Positions 16,522 to 33,511 are shown, counted from the first letter of the stretch. The stretch: 64,000 nucleotides of DNA from Caldilineaceae bacterium (GCA_019637695.1 JAHBVG010000014.1:1-64000), one strand, 5' to 3'. Numbers and translations are program-made. The notes: generated by a model not told the origin, from the letters alone.

Positions 16522-17961
16522 CTACCCCTCCAACACTGCGTCGTCCTCGATCCAATGGGGATCGTCGCCATTGTGGGCAATCTTGACATTGCCTTTGATC
16601 ACAACATTTTTGCCGAAGTAGACGTTGCCCTGAACGTCCAGCCGCTGACACGCGCGCAGGGATGGAGCGCCGTAGGGGAAGCGCTCCTTCAGATCGTCGA
16701 AGAGGGCGTAGAAGCGATCATCCAACTCTACCAGCGGTTCATCGTTGCGTTCGGGGATCAACTCAATGCGGTAGTCCTCGGTGAGTTGATAGACATCGGA
16801 CCAGAGGACGAGGATATCGTTGCTCTTTTTCACCGGGCGGAAGCGGTCACGCGAGACTTCCAACGCTTGCGCTCCCTCAAAAGAGGAGATCGCCAGCCCC
16901 ATGGCCGTCTCTAATTGGTAGACGCGCGGACTATTCGGTTGGGTGGGATCCACAGGCTTCTCGTTGCGGATCATGGGCAGGCCGAGCAGCCCATCCTGCT
17001 GATCGAGTACAGCCTTGAGTGTGGGAAGGTGAACCCAAAGGTTATTGGTGTTAAAATAGCGGTAACGGTTGATGTCCTGAAATTCGTCCAGATCTTGCGG
17101 TGGGCATTGGGCTAGCTCACGTAGCAGCAGCCCTCCATCGGGACGGCGCGCCAGATGACCTCCTTTACGATCCGCGGGGGTGCGCGCTGTGACTTCCATG
17201 AGAAAGGGCAATTCCTCAGCCGCGAAGTAGCCCAATATTTCCACATCCACCGTTGCGCCCAGGTTGTCGATATTGCTGACGAAAGCAAATTCGTAACCGG
17301 CATCGAGCATCTTTTGCAACATGCCGCTGGAAAGCAAGGCCGGATAAATATCGCCATGTCCGGGTGGGCACCACTCCTTTTCGGGATCGTCGGGCCACTG
17401 GGCAGGGGCGAGATTCTCCACCCAAATTTTGGGTTCCTTGTGTTGGACAAAGTCGAGCGGGACATCGCTTTGGATTGCAGGATGTTGGGCCAGCGCTTGC
17501 AATGAAGCGTCGTGCGTGTTGAAGCTATTCATCAACACCAGCGGGACGCGGGCGTTGCTCTCGTGGCGCAATTGTAGAACCTGTTGCACAACGACATCAA
17601 GGAAGGTCTGCCCTTCTTTCACCTCGATCAGCGATTTTGGCCCAGTCATCCCCATACTGGTGCCTAAGCCGCCATTCAATTTCAAGACGATCAGCCGCTG
17701 TAGCGCCCCTTGCCCGGCGGCTCGGTAGTCGGCTAACTCTGCTTCTTTGGTCAAATTGGAAACTGGCCGCGCTGCTTCGTTAGAGATGTATCCCGTATCG
17801 CCGTGCAGCAACTTGGCATAGTAATAGCGGAACGTGTGGATGGCGATCTCTGGCAGATGGGCCTGACGCATTGCAGCCGCGAACGGTGCAAAACGAGTTT
17901 CTAAGGTCATTGCCTGGGGATCTTCTCTTTGGCTCGTCATTGAGCTCCCACTGACTGACAT
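16522..17961 (-). CDS. UTP-glucose-1-phosphate uridylyltransferase, UDPGP (eukaryotic-like) type
   Basis: 479 residues from the ATG preceded by GAAAGG; the longer reading frame upstream has no ribosome site. Landmarks: LKLNGGLGTSMGMTGPKS (nucleotide-binding loop), VPLVLMNSFNTHD, WCPPGHGDIYPAL, FVSNIDNLGATVD (metal-binding Asp), FNTNNLWVHL, and a C-terminal beta-helix end (VYFGKNVVIKGNVKIAHNG). It makes UDP-glucose from UTP and glucose-1-phosphate for polysaccharide, glycolipid or trehalose synthesis. It is convergent with the FemAB gene. Monocistronic as far as the window shows. Confidence 0.93.
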   Translation of the reverse strand: MSVSGSSMTSQREDPQAMTLETRFAPFAAAMRQAHLPEIAIHTFRYYYAKLLHGDTGYISNEAARPVSNLTKEAELADYRAAGQGALQRLIVLKLNGGLGTSMGMTGPKSLIEVKEGQTFLDVVVQQVLQLRHESNARVPLVLMNSFNTHDASLQALAQHPAIQSDVPLDFVQHKEPKIWVENLAPAQWPDDPEKEWCPPGHGDIYPALLSSGMLQKMLDAGYEFAFVSNIDNLGATVDVEILGYFAAEELPFLMEVTARTPADRKGGHLARRPDGGLLLRELAQCPPQDLDEFQDINRYRYFNTNNLWVHLPTLKAVLDQQDGLLGLPMIRNEKPVDPTQPNSPRVYQLETAMGLAISSFEGAQALEVSRDRFRPVKKSNDILVLWSDVYQLTEDYRIELIPERNDEPLVELDDRFYALFDDLKERFPYGAPSLRACQRLDVQGNVYFGKNVVIKGNVKIAHNGDDPHWIEDDAVLEG

Positions 17962-18293
17962 GATCAATACCTTTCTTCTTTGAACAAATCGGTATAAAGC
18001 CCCTTGCTCCATATGGATCCGTGATCCGCCGCCAGGTCACGGACCTGGCTAGAGCAGAGGTAAGGTAGTTACAAAATCGCATCACAATTGTGTCTTTGGA
18101 TCTTCATCTAGATTTGCGTAATTTTCTTGACGTAAACTGTAGATATGATTTGAGACAATAAGGGAAATCCCCCATTGTGGGTTCTTATGGGTAAGCGCCG
18201 TCGCATCCCCATCTGTCCCTTACGGTTACTCAGTGATTCGCCGTCACCTTATCGTAATTAGGGCAGATTCATAAGTCAACTGCGAGAAATTTG
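17962..18293. other. Gap between uridylyltransferase and hybrid kinase genes
   Basis: 332 bases between two divergent starts. No gene, RNA structure or repeat family recognised. There is a TTGACG at 18127-18132 and TATGAT at 18144-18149, but their 11-base spacing is too short for a promoter. Confidence 0.5.
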
Positions 18294-22631
<4,338 letters not shown>

Positions 22632-22755
22632 ATCACTACGCCGGTGAACACCAGCCAAATAGACTAACGTTTCACTAATGGAGTATTAACACCGGACTCA
22701 CAAAAGCCTGCTATTCTTGGGGCATCTCGTGTATCGTGTTGAGAAAGGTGAGCAG

Positions 22756-23019
22756 ATGATCCGCGTCTCTCCATCTACAGTTGATCAAGCGACAGCCTGG
22801 CGAGTTCGCGATGCGTTGGCTCGCCATCCACTATTGGGCGGCGCTATTGTCCAGATCCAGATTCATGCGTGTCGCGACGTTGTCACGCTTGAAGGTTGGG
22901 TATTGGACGAAGGTCTTCAGGAATTGGCGACCCATATCGCCGTGCGCGCCGCCGGATCCAGGCCGGTTGCCGAACATTTGCGTATTCGACGCGCTGTAAC
23001 CAGCAACCTCAACGTTTAA
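22756..23019 (+). CDS. Small BON-domain-like protein
   Basis: 87 residues from the ATG after AAAGGTGAG. VTLEGWVLDEGLQELATHIAVRAAG in the middle (a beta strand, then a helix) and the preceding WRVRDALARHPLLGGAIVQIQI match the BON fold, which binds membranes or peptidoglycan-associated ligands. No signal peptide is visible, so it may be cytoplasmic. It lies between the hybrid kinase and secA. Family assignment is moderate. Confidence 0.6.
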   Translation: MIRVSPSTVDQATAWRVRDALARHPLLGGAIVQIQIHACRDVVTLEGWVLDEGLQELATHIAVRAAGSRPVAEHLRIRRAVTSNLNV

Positions 23020-23077
23020 CCCGATGCGTCCGCTGAGGGGAGTCTCCGACAGATCGTTATCCACAGGAAAGTTGAAC

Positions 23078-23114
23078 ACCGGCAGGGATCATGAATGTAA
23101 CTATCCCTGCCGGT
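23078..23114. terminator. Hairpin after the BON-domain gene
   Basis: A 12-base-pair perfect stem, ACCGGCAGGGAT with its complement, and a 13-base loop. There is no T-tract, and the likely secA promoter starts 3 bases later, so it may insulate the two units. Confidence 0.55.
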
Positions 23115-23117
23115 GAA

Positions 23118-23145
23118 TTGACCAGACCCCATCTCATGGTAGAAT
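23118..23145 (+). promoter_or_regulatory. Likely secA promoter
   Basis: TTGACC at 23118-23123, 16-base spacer, TAGAAT at 23140-23145 with an upstream TGG (extended -10). This predicts a leader of about 130 bases before the secA ATG. No clear structure was recognised in the leader. Confidence 0.6.
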
Positions 23146-23279
23146 ACGTCGAGACAAAGGATTGAGAATTTGGGCGTTGGTCGTTATGCGTCATCAACGC
23201 GTGTTCAAACGCACTTTGTGAAGATGGACAGAGGTCTATTCTCATCGATAGAAACGATGAGCGAAAGTAGAAGGTATCT

Positions 23280-26231
23280 ATGTTTAGGAAATTGATATCA
23301 GCCATTATTGGTGATCCGAGCGAACGTGAATTAAAGCGATCCCAGCCGGTTGTCGAAAAGATCAACGCACTCGAAGCGACCTTCGAGGCCAAGAGCGATG
23401 GCGAGTTAAGAGCGATGACGGCTGAGTTGCGCCGGCGCATCACCGAGCAGACGGCTGAGTTGCGCGAGGATCTGGCCGAAGCCCAAGAAGAATATCAGGC
23501 CGTCGCCGGCACCGACGAACAGCGTTATGCCCGGATCGAAGTGGAACGGTTGCAAAAGGAACTGCTCAAACTCGAAGAAGAACTGCTCAATCAAGTCTTG
23601 CCCGAAGCCTTCGCAGCCGTGCGCGAGGCCAGCAAACGCACCACTGGCTTGCGCCATTACGATGTGCAGTTGCTGGGGGGCATGGTCCTCCACTCCGGCA
23701 AGATCGCCGAGATGAAAACCGGTGAGGGCAAAACTTTGGTCGCTACCCTGCCCCTCTATTTGAATTCACTCACAGGGCGCGGCGTTCACCTTGTCACCCC
23801 CAACGATTATCTTTCCAAAGTCGGTCTGCAATTGATGGGGCCGATCTATCATTTGTTAGGCGTCAGCGCCGCGGTGATCCAGAGCAGCGCCGGCAACCCC
23901 GACATGGGCAGCTTTCTCTACGATCCAGACTTCCCCGCCCAGGATGATCGATTCAAGGGGTTGCGCCCCATCCCACGCCGGGAAGCCTACCAGGCGGATG
24001 TCCTTTACGGCACCAATAACGAATTCGGCTTCGACTATCTGCGCGACAACATGGTGATGGAGTTGAGCCAGCGCACACAGCGCGATCTGCACTATGCCAT
24101 CGTCGACGAGGTGGACAATATCCTTGTGGACGAAGCGCGTACACCGTTGATCATCTCTGGCGAGACGCAGGAAAGCTCCGATTACTACCGCCGCTTTGCC
24201 GAGCTTGTGCGATCCTTGCAGGAAGGGAAAGACTACGAGGTCAACGAAAAGGAGCGAGTGGCTACCCTCACCGAGAACGGCATTGTCAAACTCGAAGACA
24301 AGTTAGGTCTCGAAAATCTATACAGCTCTGAAAATTTCGAGATGATCCCCTATTTGGATAACGCCCTGCGCGCCCGCGCGCTCTATGCACGCGACAAAGA
24401 TTACATCGTGCGCAACGACGAAGTTATCATCGTGGACGAGTTCACCGGGCGCTTGATGGAAGGACGCCGCTATGGCGAGGGTCTACACCAGGCCATTGAA
24501 GCCAAGGAAGGCGTCAAAGTCAAGAAAGAATCGATGACCCTGGCTACGATTACCTTCCAGAACTTCTTCCGCATGTACGACAAACTGGCGGGCATGACCG
24601 GTACCGCCAAAACCGAGGAAGAAGAATTCCAAAGCATCTACAACCTTGACGTGGTTGCCGTGCCAACCTATCGACCCGTCGTACGCGAGGATCTGGCCGA
24701 TGTCGTCTACAAAAATCAGCAATCCAAGTTCAAAGCCGTGATTGATGAGATCGAAGCTGCCCACAAACGGGGCCAACCTGTCCTGGTGGGTACGGTTGCG
24801 ATTGAGACCAGCGAGTTGATCAGCAAGATGCTTCAACGCCGCGGCATCAGCCACGAAGTCCTCAACGCCAAGCAGCACGAACGCGAGGCGACCATCATCG
24901 CCCAGGCGGGTCGCCCAGGCGCGGTGACCATCGCCACCAATATGGCTGGCCGTGGTGTGGATATTCTGTTGGGCGGCAACGCCGAGGGGTTGGCGCGCGA
25001 ACAATTGCGCAAAGAAGATGTGGATCTGACAACGATCCCACAGATCGAGTGGAACGATGTCCTCGATCTGCTTAGGCACGGTCAGGACCCGACAACCAAG
25101 TACGCTGAACGCTGGGCCGAGGTCTTGCGCGATGTCTATCTTGAGACCAAAAAATACCAGGATCAAGTCAAGGCGGCGGGCGGTCTCTACGTGGTTGGCA
25201 CAGAACGGCATGAGGCGCGCCGCATCGATAACCAGTTGCGCGGTCGCTCCGGTCGTTTGGGCGACCCAGGACGCAGTCGCTTCTTCCTCAGCCTCGAAGA
25301 CGAGTTGATCCGCCGCTTTGGCGGCGACCGTGTCACTGGCATCATGGACCGGTTGGGCATTGAGGACGATCAACCCATCGAAGCAGGCATGATCAGCAAA
25401 GCCATCGAGAACGCGCAAACCCGCGTGGAAGGGTACAACTTTGACACGCGCAAGCATGTGCTTAAGTATGATGAAGTTGTCAACGAGCAGCGCGAAACCA
25501 TCTATGCGGAGCGGCGGCGCATTCTGAGCGAACCATCGCTCAAACCCACGATTGTCGATATGCTTTCGCAAGAGGTGGAAGGGGTTATCAACCAATTTAC
25601 CAACGGTATCCACCGCGATGAACTAAATCTGGAAGAGTTAACACAGGCGCTGCGTGCTGTCTTCCCCTTCCCCGACGACTTTGACGTAGCTACCTGGGAA
25701 GATCTGGAAATACCCGAGATCCGCGCCGCTGCCGTAGAAATGGCGCATGTCGTCTACGATCAGAAGGAAGCCGAAATCGGCGCCGAAACCATGCGCCGAG
25801 CCGAAAAGCAGATCATGCTGCGTTCAGTGGATCATCGTTGGGTGCGCCACCTCACCGATCTGGATCGACTGCGCGAGGGCATCGGCCTACAGGCGATTGC
25901 GCAGGTCGATCCGCTGGTTGCGTACAAACGGCAGGCTTACGCCATGTACCAGGAACTGATGGGCGATATCCGCAGCGATATTATCAAAATGCTCATGAGC
26001 CTCTCGGTACAGCGAGAACCCATGATCGCCCAGCCACTGGCGCGCAACATCCGCATCAACCGCGGGGATGACGCCAACGGCAAACAGCAGACGGTGCGCC
26101 ATACCGTTGAGCGCCCTGGCCGTAACGATCAATGCTGGTGCGGTAGCGGTAAAAAGTACAAACATTGTCACATGAAGGCAGATCAACGCCAGGATGGCGT
26201 CCCTGTTCGCCAACCAGAGAAAAGCGCATAA
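23280..26231 (+). CDS. secA: Protein translocase subunit SecA
   Basis: 983 residues, about 80 longer than E. coli SecA. Start ATG after AGAAGG. Walker A KTGEGKT (about 147), DEVDNILVDEARTPLIISG (DEAD-like box), GMTGTAKTEEEEF, ATNMAGRGVDILLGGN and GRSGRLGDPGRSRFFLSLED of the second motor domain, then the helical scaffold. The C terminus carries the zinc-binding CWCGSGKKYKHCH for SecB/ribosome contact. It drives preproteins through SecYEG with ATP. Extra length lies partly in the N-terminal region (coil after residue 50) and in NPDMGSFLYDPDFPAQDD. Expressed from its own promoter and closed by a strong terminator. Confidence 0.98.
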   Translation: MFRKLISAIIGDPSERELKRSQPVVEKINALEATFEAKSDGELRAMTAELRRRITEQTAELREDLAEAQEEYQAVAGTDEQRYARIEVERLQKELLKLEEELLNQVLPEAFAAVREASKRTTGLRHYDVQLLGGMVLHSGKIAEMKTGEGKTLVATLPLYLNSLTGRGVHLVTPNDYLSKVGLQLMGPIYHLLGVSAAVIQSSAGNPDMGSFLYDPDFPAQDDRFKGLRPIPRREAYQADVLYGTNNEFGFDYLRDNMVMELSQRTQRDLHYAIVDEVDNILVDEARTPLIISGETQESSDYYRRFAELVRSLQEGKDYEVNEKERVATLTENGIVKLEDKLGLENLYSSENFEMIPYLDNALRARALYARDKDYIVRNDEVIIVDEFTGRLMEGRRYGEGLHQAIEAKEGVKVKKESMTLATITFQNFFRMYDKLAGMTGTAKTEEEEFQSIYNLDVVAVPTYRPVVREDLADVVYKNQQSKFKAVIDEIEAAHKRGQPVLVGTVAIETSELISKMLQRRGISHEVLNAKQHEREATIIAQAGRPGAVTIATNMAGRGVDILLGGNAEGLAREQLRKEDVDLTTIPQIEWNDVLDLLRHGQDPTTKYAERWAEVLRDVYLETKKYQDQVKAAGGLYVVGTERHEARRIDNQLRGRSGRLGDPGRSRFFLSLEDELIRRFGGDRVTGIMDRLGIEDDQPIEAGMISKAIENAQTRVEGYNFDTRKHVLKYDEVVNEQRETIYAERRRILSEPSLKPTIVDMLSQEVEGVINQFTNGIHRDELNLEELTQALRAVFPFPDDFDVATWEDLEIPEIRAAAVEMAHVVYDQKEAEIGAETMRRAEKQIMLRSVDHRWVRHLTDLDRLREGIGLQAIAQVDPLVAYKRQAYAMYQELMGDIRSDIIKMLMSLSVQREPMIAQPLARNIRINRGDDANGKQQTVRHTVERPGRNDQCWCGSGKKYKHCHMKADQRQDGVPVRQPEKSA

Positions 26232-26252
26232 CAATCTTCGACATAAGCAGAA

Positions 26253-26303
26253 GTTACACAAAAACAGAGGCGCTCGTAAGAGTCGCCTCTGTTTTTGTGT
26301 AAC
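26253..26303 (+). terminator. secA terminator
   Basis: A 20-base-pair perfect stem (GTTACACAAAAACAGAGGCG and complement) with an 11-base loop starts 22 bases after the secA stop. The 3' arm contains GTTTTTGTG. Likely an efficient transcription stop. Confidence 0.85.
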
Positions 26304-26496
26304 TTTCGTTTCGCACTCCTATGCTTTTGCGCAACACCGCCGATATTCAAATTCGTCGATTGGTTCTATACTGTAAAGAATTTGTTTGGTACAGTTACCA
26401 ACAGATGATAGTAAACTATCGAGAAGTGACCACGATCTTTCTGGCTAAACAGCTACATTTTAGGATGCAATTTGGTGAGGACTTCATGCCCTGCCG

Positions 26497-29400
26497 ATGA
26501 GATCTAGAATGAAACCACTAGGTAACTCCCTCCCTTTGCTAGATGAGCAGCCCGGATCGGACCCTACCGCGCTTGATAACTATTTGCGCGGCGATTTTCA
26601 AGAGGCTGATTTTTCAATCGAGGCTATTCAGACGCTTCTTGAGGTCTCAACCCAAATTCTCACCACCCACGATGTCGAGATCCTTTTAGAGCAGATCCTT
26701 AAATTTCTCGGTCGCTTCGTAGCCTATACCTCTGCTGCGATCCACATGGTGCAAGACGATTTCCTGGAGACGCGGGCGGGGGTTGGGCATTCTGCCAGGA
26801 CAGTAGGTCAATATAATTATCACCGAGAGACTGATTTTGTCTGGCAGTATTTAGAGCAGGAGAAAGCCCCTTACTTCTGTAACGATATCCTCGAAGAAGA
26901 GTGGACGCCGATCTCAGGCTTTGAGTATATTCGTTCCTTTTTGGCTGTGCCCCTAAAGATCAACGGCGAGTTGATCGGCTTGCTGACGGTCGATCATAAT
27001 GAGCCAGATCAATACCAGGCCAAACAGGTAGAATTGGTTCGTCTCTTCGGCAATTATGCAGCCATTGCTATCCACAACGCCCAACTTCTAGCCGACAGCC
27101 GCCGTTACATTAAGGATCTAGAAATTCTACAGACGGTGGGGATCGTCAGTGTTTCGAATATGGATGTCAAGACAATTGCGGAGCAGACATTGTTGACGAT
27201 CCAGGCAGAGTTTGGTTATGACCTTGTTAGCATGTATAGAATTGGTCTGGATGCGCTCTACCTGATTACGCAACACAATTACCCACTTGCTACCGTTCAA
27301 CATCGGATTCCATTGGGTGTTGGCGTTATGTCACGCTGTATAGAGCAGCGAAAACCCGTCCTCATTCAGGATGTAAGCAAGACGCCTGAGTTTATTGCAG
27401 CCGCTCCCAACATTCATAGCGAACTCTGTGTCCCCATCTTCGTCGATGACAAAGTCTATGCCGTCATCAATATTGAATCAAGAGAAAGGGATAAGCTCGA
27501 CGAACGGGATCTGCGGCTGCTGATGATTGTTGCCAATCGGCTGGGGGTCGCTTTTCAAAATTTGGAGTTGTACGAAGAGGTGCGCCGTCGTCTGGCAACC
27601 GTCTCTGGGTTACATGCCAGCACGCTAGACATCGTCTCGGATATGGATGAACGGGATCTGTTCGATAATTTTCTCGAACGGGTATTGACATTGGTAGATA
27701 CAGCGATTGCCGCGATTTTCCTCTACGATTCAGAGAGCGATCTGTTGGTCACCCGTGCGATCCACCCCACCAATGCTGCTCTAGCCCAGGGGCAAACACA
27801 ACCCAAAGAGATCGGTCTTGTCGGCTCTGCCTTTAGTCGGGGCGTAGCCATCTACACGGAGGACTATTCAAACTCGCCAGATCGTGATCCGACATGGCCT
27901 TATCCGCTCTTCCCTCTAGGATCTACGGCTGCTCTCCCTCTTCTAAACAAAGGAATCCCGATTGGCGTGATGGGGCTGGCGCGTCACGAAGTGCATCCTT
28001 TTAACGCCGAAGAGAAAGAGCTACTTAGCCTCTTGGCCAATCAGATTGCCACGGCCATTGAAAATCGTCGTCTTTTCCAGACCGAACAACGCCGCAGTCA
28101 TCAATTGCTGCTGCTGAGTGAGATCACCACGGCGACGCTGCAAACGGTGGATTACCAGGAGACGCTCGATACGCTCGCCAATCGCCTGGGGACGTTGATC
28201 CGTGCCGATAGCTGTTTTCTGCTACTCTGGAACGAGACACGAGAGCAAATTGTCGCATCTGCTACCTATAGGATGCATGATCAGATCGATCCAGCGTTGG
28301 ACTCTGTAGAAAGCCTTCTCAAAACAGGTCTCTACAAAACGGGCGAGATCCTTGTCGTCGATAATGTAGAGCGCTCGCCTTTCTTTTCGGAATCGCTTGT
28401 TGGACAGGTATCGATTCGCTCGCTGCTCTGTATGCCGCTCCAGGTGGATACCGAAACGACAGGAATTGCTCTGATTGGCTTTCAAGAGGAGCATCTTTTC
28501 TCTCAAGAGGAAATCAATATCTGCAAACATGCCGCTGCCCAGATCTCAGTCGCGATTGCCAAGGCCCGCTTGATAGAGATGGAACGCCGGCAACGACAGG
28601 CGGCAGAAGTTCAACTGGCCTTCTCCTTTCAATTGATGGAAACATCGTCGCCACACCAGGCGATTGACGCGCTGCTGGCAACCATTGTCCAATTGGTCGA
28701 TTATGACGCGGGTTCGGTGATGCTGCTCGCAGTGGATAATCCCCACGTAGGGTATATCGCCGCTGTCAGCGGCTATACCCACCCAGACGAAGCGTTGCAT
28801 CGGACGGTGAATTTGCAGGCATTCCCTCACCTTAACCAGATCCGGAACGAGGGCAAAGAGATCTATTTTCCTGAGATACGTGGAAATGAGCGATGGCAGC
28901 CGGGCGATCAACCCGACGCTCAAGAAGTGCGCTCGGTTTTGTTGGTTCCGCTGCTATACGATCAACAATCGAAGATGCTCGGCTGTTTGACGCTCAAAAG
29001 TTACCGCCCGAATGCATTTTCCGCAGAAGAACGCAGCAATATCACACTGCTCTGCAATCAAACAGCCAGCGCCATTCATAACATTCGCTTGATGGAAGAG
29101 AGCCATCGTCGCCTGAACGAAGTTTCGATCCTTACAGAAATGAGCGAGGTACTAAACCGTACACTCGATCTCGACAAAGTACTCGAAATCGTTATGGATC
29201 GGGTGATGTCGATCCTGGTGCAAAATACCAATGCGCAAAACCTGCAAGGTGCAATTATCTTGCGCCAGCCCCTCCACGATACACTGCGGCTGGCGTTAGG
29301 TCATAACCTGGGCGAAGGGTATCAAGACTTCTTTAATAATCGACCTTTCTCAATTAAAGACGGTTCCTTTAAGCAGAGTATCTTGAAAGATGAATGGGTT

Positions 29401-30375
29401 GAGTTGAGCGATCCAATTCAAATCCAAGAGTTGGTGGCCGAGATTCTGCCCGGTCTCATTCTCGATGAATTACTCAACATCCCCCTGAAGGTTGGCGCTG
29501 AGACAATTGGCGTGATCACTGCTAACCGCATCCCCCCTGATCTGCCCACACGACGTCTGCTCAGAGCAGTTGCCCAGTTAGCAGGTTCAGCCATCCATAA
29601 GACTCAACTGTTGGCGCAGGCGCGCAAGCGCGCCGTGGAACTCATGGAAGCCCACGATGCGCTCAACGAGATGGATCGTCTACGCGATGAGTTCATCCAG
29701 AACATTACCCACGATCTGCGCGCTCCGCTCACCTTTATTCGCGGCTACACGGATCTGATGATCGAAGGGGCGATGGGCGGGATCAATCAGGAACAATACG
29801 AAGCGCTTGAAATCATTCAAGAGCGGACAGACGCTGTCAGCCGCCTGGTCAACGACATCCTCAAGAGCAAGCAGATCGAATCGCAGCCGCTGCGCGAGGA
29901 ACCGGTCGAAGTAGTCTCGATTGCAAGCACATCCGTGCGCAGTTCGTTAATGACAGCGCGCCTGGCTGAGGTAGAGATCTTCTTTGAAAGTCGTGCAAAA
30001 GAGGCGATTGTATACGGGGATGCGGATCGTTTAGGCCAGGTCTTCGACAACCTGTTGAGCAATGCCATCAAATACAATCGGCAGGGCGGGCAGGTTCATG
30101 TCCAAATCGAACAAAAATGGCCAAAGGTCGTGATCTCGATTGCCGATACCGGCATTGGCATTCCAGAGGAAGAAATAGATCGGGTTTGGAATCGCTACTA
30201 CCGGACACAAAGAGCGTTGTATCAGAGCGGCACCGGTTTAGGATTGGCCAACGTACGGCGCATCGTCGAAGCCCACGACGGGCGCATTTGGGTACAAAGC
30301 AATAACCACGGAACCATTTTCACCTTCGAGCTTCCCCTGGCCCAACCAGGCCCCGTCGAAAGTTCAACAGAGTAA
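26497..30375 (+). CDS. Soluble sensor histidine kinase with six GAF domains
   Basis: 1292 residues. No membrane segment is visible. Six consecutive GAF domains of about 160-170 residues (roughly 45-205, 210-365, 370-545, 550-715, 720-890, 895-1055), each starting with a helix such as LLEVSTQILTTHDVEILLEQ and ending in QIATAIENRRLF-like helices. HisKA follows, with the acceptor His in NITHDLRAPLTFIRGY (about 1071), then a HATPase with NLLSNAIKYNRQGG, DTGIGIPEEEID and GTGLGLANVRRIVEAH. No receiver domain is attached. GAF domains bind small ligands, cyclic nucleotides or chromophores; which applies here is not visible. The start overlaps a 4-codon reading frame (ATG 26486). It is convergent with rarA, the two stops lying 5 bases apart. 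Confidence 0.93.
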   Translation: MRSRMKPLGNSLPLLDEQPGSDPTALDNYLRGDFQEADFSIEAIQTLLEVSTQILTTHDVEILLEQILKFLGRFVAYTSAAIHMVQDDFLETRAGVGHSARTVGQYNYHRETDFVWQYLEQEKAPYFCNDILEEEWTPISGFEYIRSFLAVPLKINGELIGLLTVDHNEPDQYQAKQVELVRLFGNYAAIAIHNAQLLADSRRYIKDLEILQTVGIVSVSNMDVKTIAEQTLLTIQAEFGYDLVSMYRIGLDALYLITQHNYPLATVQHRIPLGVGVMSRCIEQRKPVLIQDVSKTPEFIAAAPNIHSELCVPIFVDDKVYAVINIESRERDKLDERDLRLLMIVANRLGVAFQNLELYEEVRRRLATVSGLHASTLDIVSDMDERDLFDNFLERVLTLVDTAIAAIFLYDSESDLLVTRAIHPTNAALAQGQTQPKEIGLVGSAFSRGVAIYTEDYSNSPDRDPTWPYPLFPLGSTAALPLLNKGIPIGVMGLARHEVHPFNAEEKELLSLLANQIATAIENRRLFQTEQRRSHQLLLLSEITTATLQTVDYQETLDTLANRLGTLIRADSCFLLLWNETREQIVASATYRMHDQIDPALDSVESLLKTGLYKTGEILVVDNVERSPFFSESLVGQVSIRSLLCMPLQVDTETTGIALIGFQEEHLFSQEEINICKHAAAQISVAIAKARLIEMERRQRQAAEVQLAFSFQLMETSSPHQAIDALLATIVQLVDYDAGSVMLLAVDNPHVGYIAAVSGYTHPDEALHRTVNLQAFPHLNQIRNEGKEIYFPEIRGNERWQPGDQPDAQEVRSVLLVPLLYDQQSKMLGCLTLKSYRPNAFSAEERSNITLLCNQTASAIHNIRLMEESHRRLNEVSILTEMSEVLNRTLDLDKVLEIVMDRVMSILVQNTNAQNLQGAIILRQPLHDTLRLALGHNLGEGYQDFFNNRPFSIKDGSFKQSILKDEWVELSDPIQIQELVAEILPGLILDELLNIPLKVGAETIGVITANRIPPDLPTRRLLRAVAQLAGSAIHKTQLLAQARKRAVELMEAHDALNEMDRLRDEFIQNITHDLRAPLTFIRGYTDLMIEGAMGGINQEQYEALEIIQERTDAVSRLVNDILKSKQIESQPLREEPVEVVSIASTSVRSSLMTARLAEVEIFFESRAKEAIVYGDADRLGQVFDNLLSNAIKYNRQGGQVHVQIEQKWPKVVISIADTGIGIPEEEIDRVWNRYYRTQRALYQSGTGLGLANVRRIVEAHDGRIWVQSNNHGTIFTFELPLAQPGPVESSTE

Positions 30376-30380
30376 GACCT

Positions 30381-32668
<2,288 letters not shown>

Positions 32669-32672
<4 letters not shown>

Positions 32673-33511
32673 AGATCGAGTTCGACCAAAACCGGTCGAT
32701 GATCAGAGGCTTCCGCGCCGGCGGCTTCGGTCCAAATCTGGGCGCGACGTGCTGCTGATGCCAGTGGTTCACTCAACCAGATGTAGTCAATGCGCAAAGG
32801 ATCCGCAGCAGGGATAAAAGTCCCCTGGCCCGATTCTCCACATTGGCGCAAGGCATCGGTATACCCTGCCTTTTCCATCTGGGGGATCACCTGTGGTCCT
32901 GGGTTATTGTTCATCATAGGGCCACCGTTGGGATGATCGGCCAGCGTCTCCAGTGCTGCGGATCTCCCTTCGTAATCCCAGGAGTGGATGGCGTTGAAAT
33001 CGCCCATGACCACATGGGGACGGTTGCGGTCGCGTATGGTCCACGAGCGAAGGGCGCGCAGTTGGGTCATGCGCGCGGCCTCGTCGGTATGGTCCAAATG
33101 AGTGACATAGACCGTGAACGTGCGGTTATCGGGCAGGAGAATCCGCCCTTCCAAGAGGCCGCGCTGCTCTTTGCCCTCCACGGGGGTGAGATGATGGGCG
33201 GCGCTGGCGATAATCGGCCAGCGGCTGAGGAGGGCATTGCCATAGCTATGTTCTGGCAGATCCTGTGTGGCCGGCCAGCGCAGACAGGGGCCAAAGACAT
33301 AGTGCATATCCAGACGTTGGGCCAGATAGGCCAGCGCGGTTGTATTCTCTGGCAACCGATTATCGGCCTTACGCTGAGGATGGAAAACCTCGTTGAGTGC
33401 GACTATATCTGCGCCAGTGTCGGCGATCACCTGGGCCACCGCTTCGAGATTAAATTCGTTGGCAAGGGTGCGCCAACCACGGATATTGTAGGTTAACAAA
33501 CGTGCCAGCAT
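32669..33511 (-). CDS. Endonuclease/exonuclease/phosphatase (EEP) family hydrolase
   Basis: 280 residues. EEP signature: LLTYNIRGW (Asn), DIVALNEVF (metal-binding Glu), VYVTHLDH (His), VVMGDFNA (Asp and Asn) and a closing DHRPVLVEL with the catalytic His. The family hydrolyses phosphodiester or phosphomonoester bonds in DNA, RNA, sphingomyelin or inositides; the substrate is not fixed by sequence. There is no signal peptide. It is the upstream gene of a two-gene unit, its stop overlapping the start of rarA by 4 bases, so a link to DNA processing is plausible. Confidence 0.85.

Noticed and set aside
18180..18290. Possible riboswitch before the hybrid kinase
   Set aside because: Some short complementary pieces, but no known aptamer core was recognised.
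23057..23065. Perfect DnaA box TTATCCACA upstream of secA
   Set aside because: Solitary; no cluster or A-T-rich element nearby, so not called as an origin or control site.
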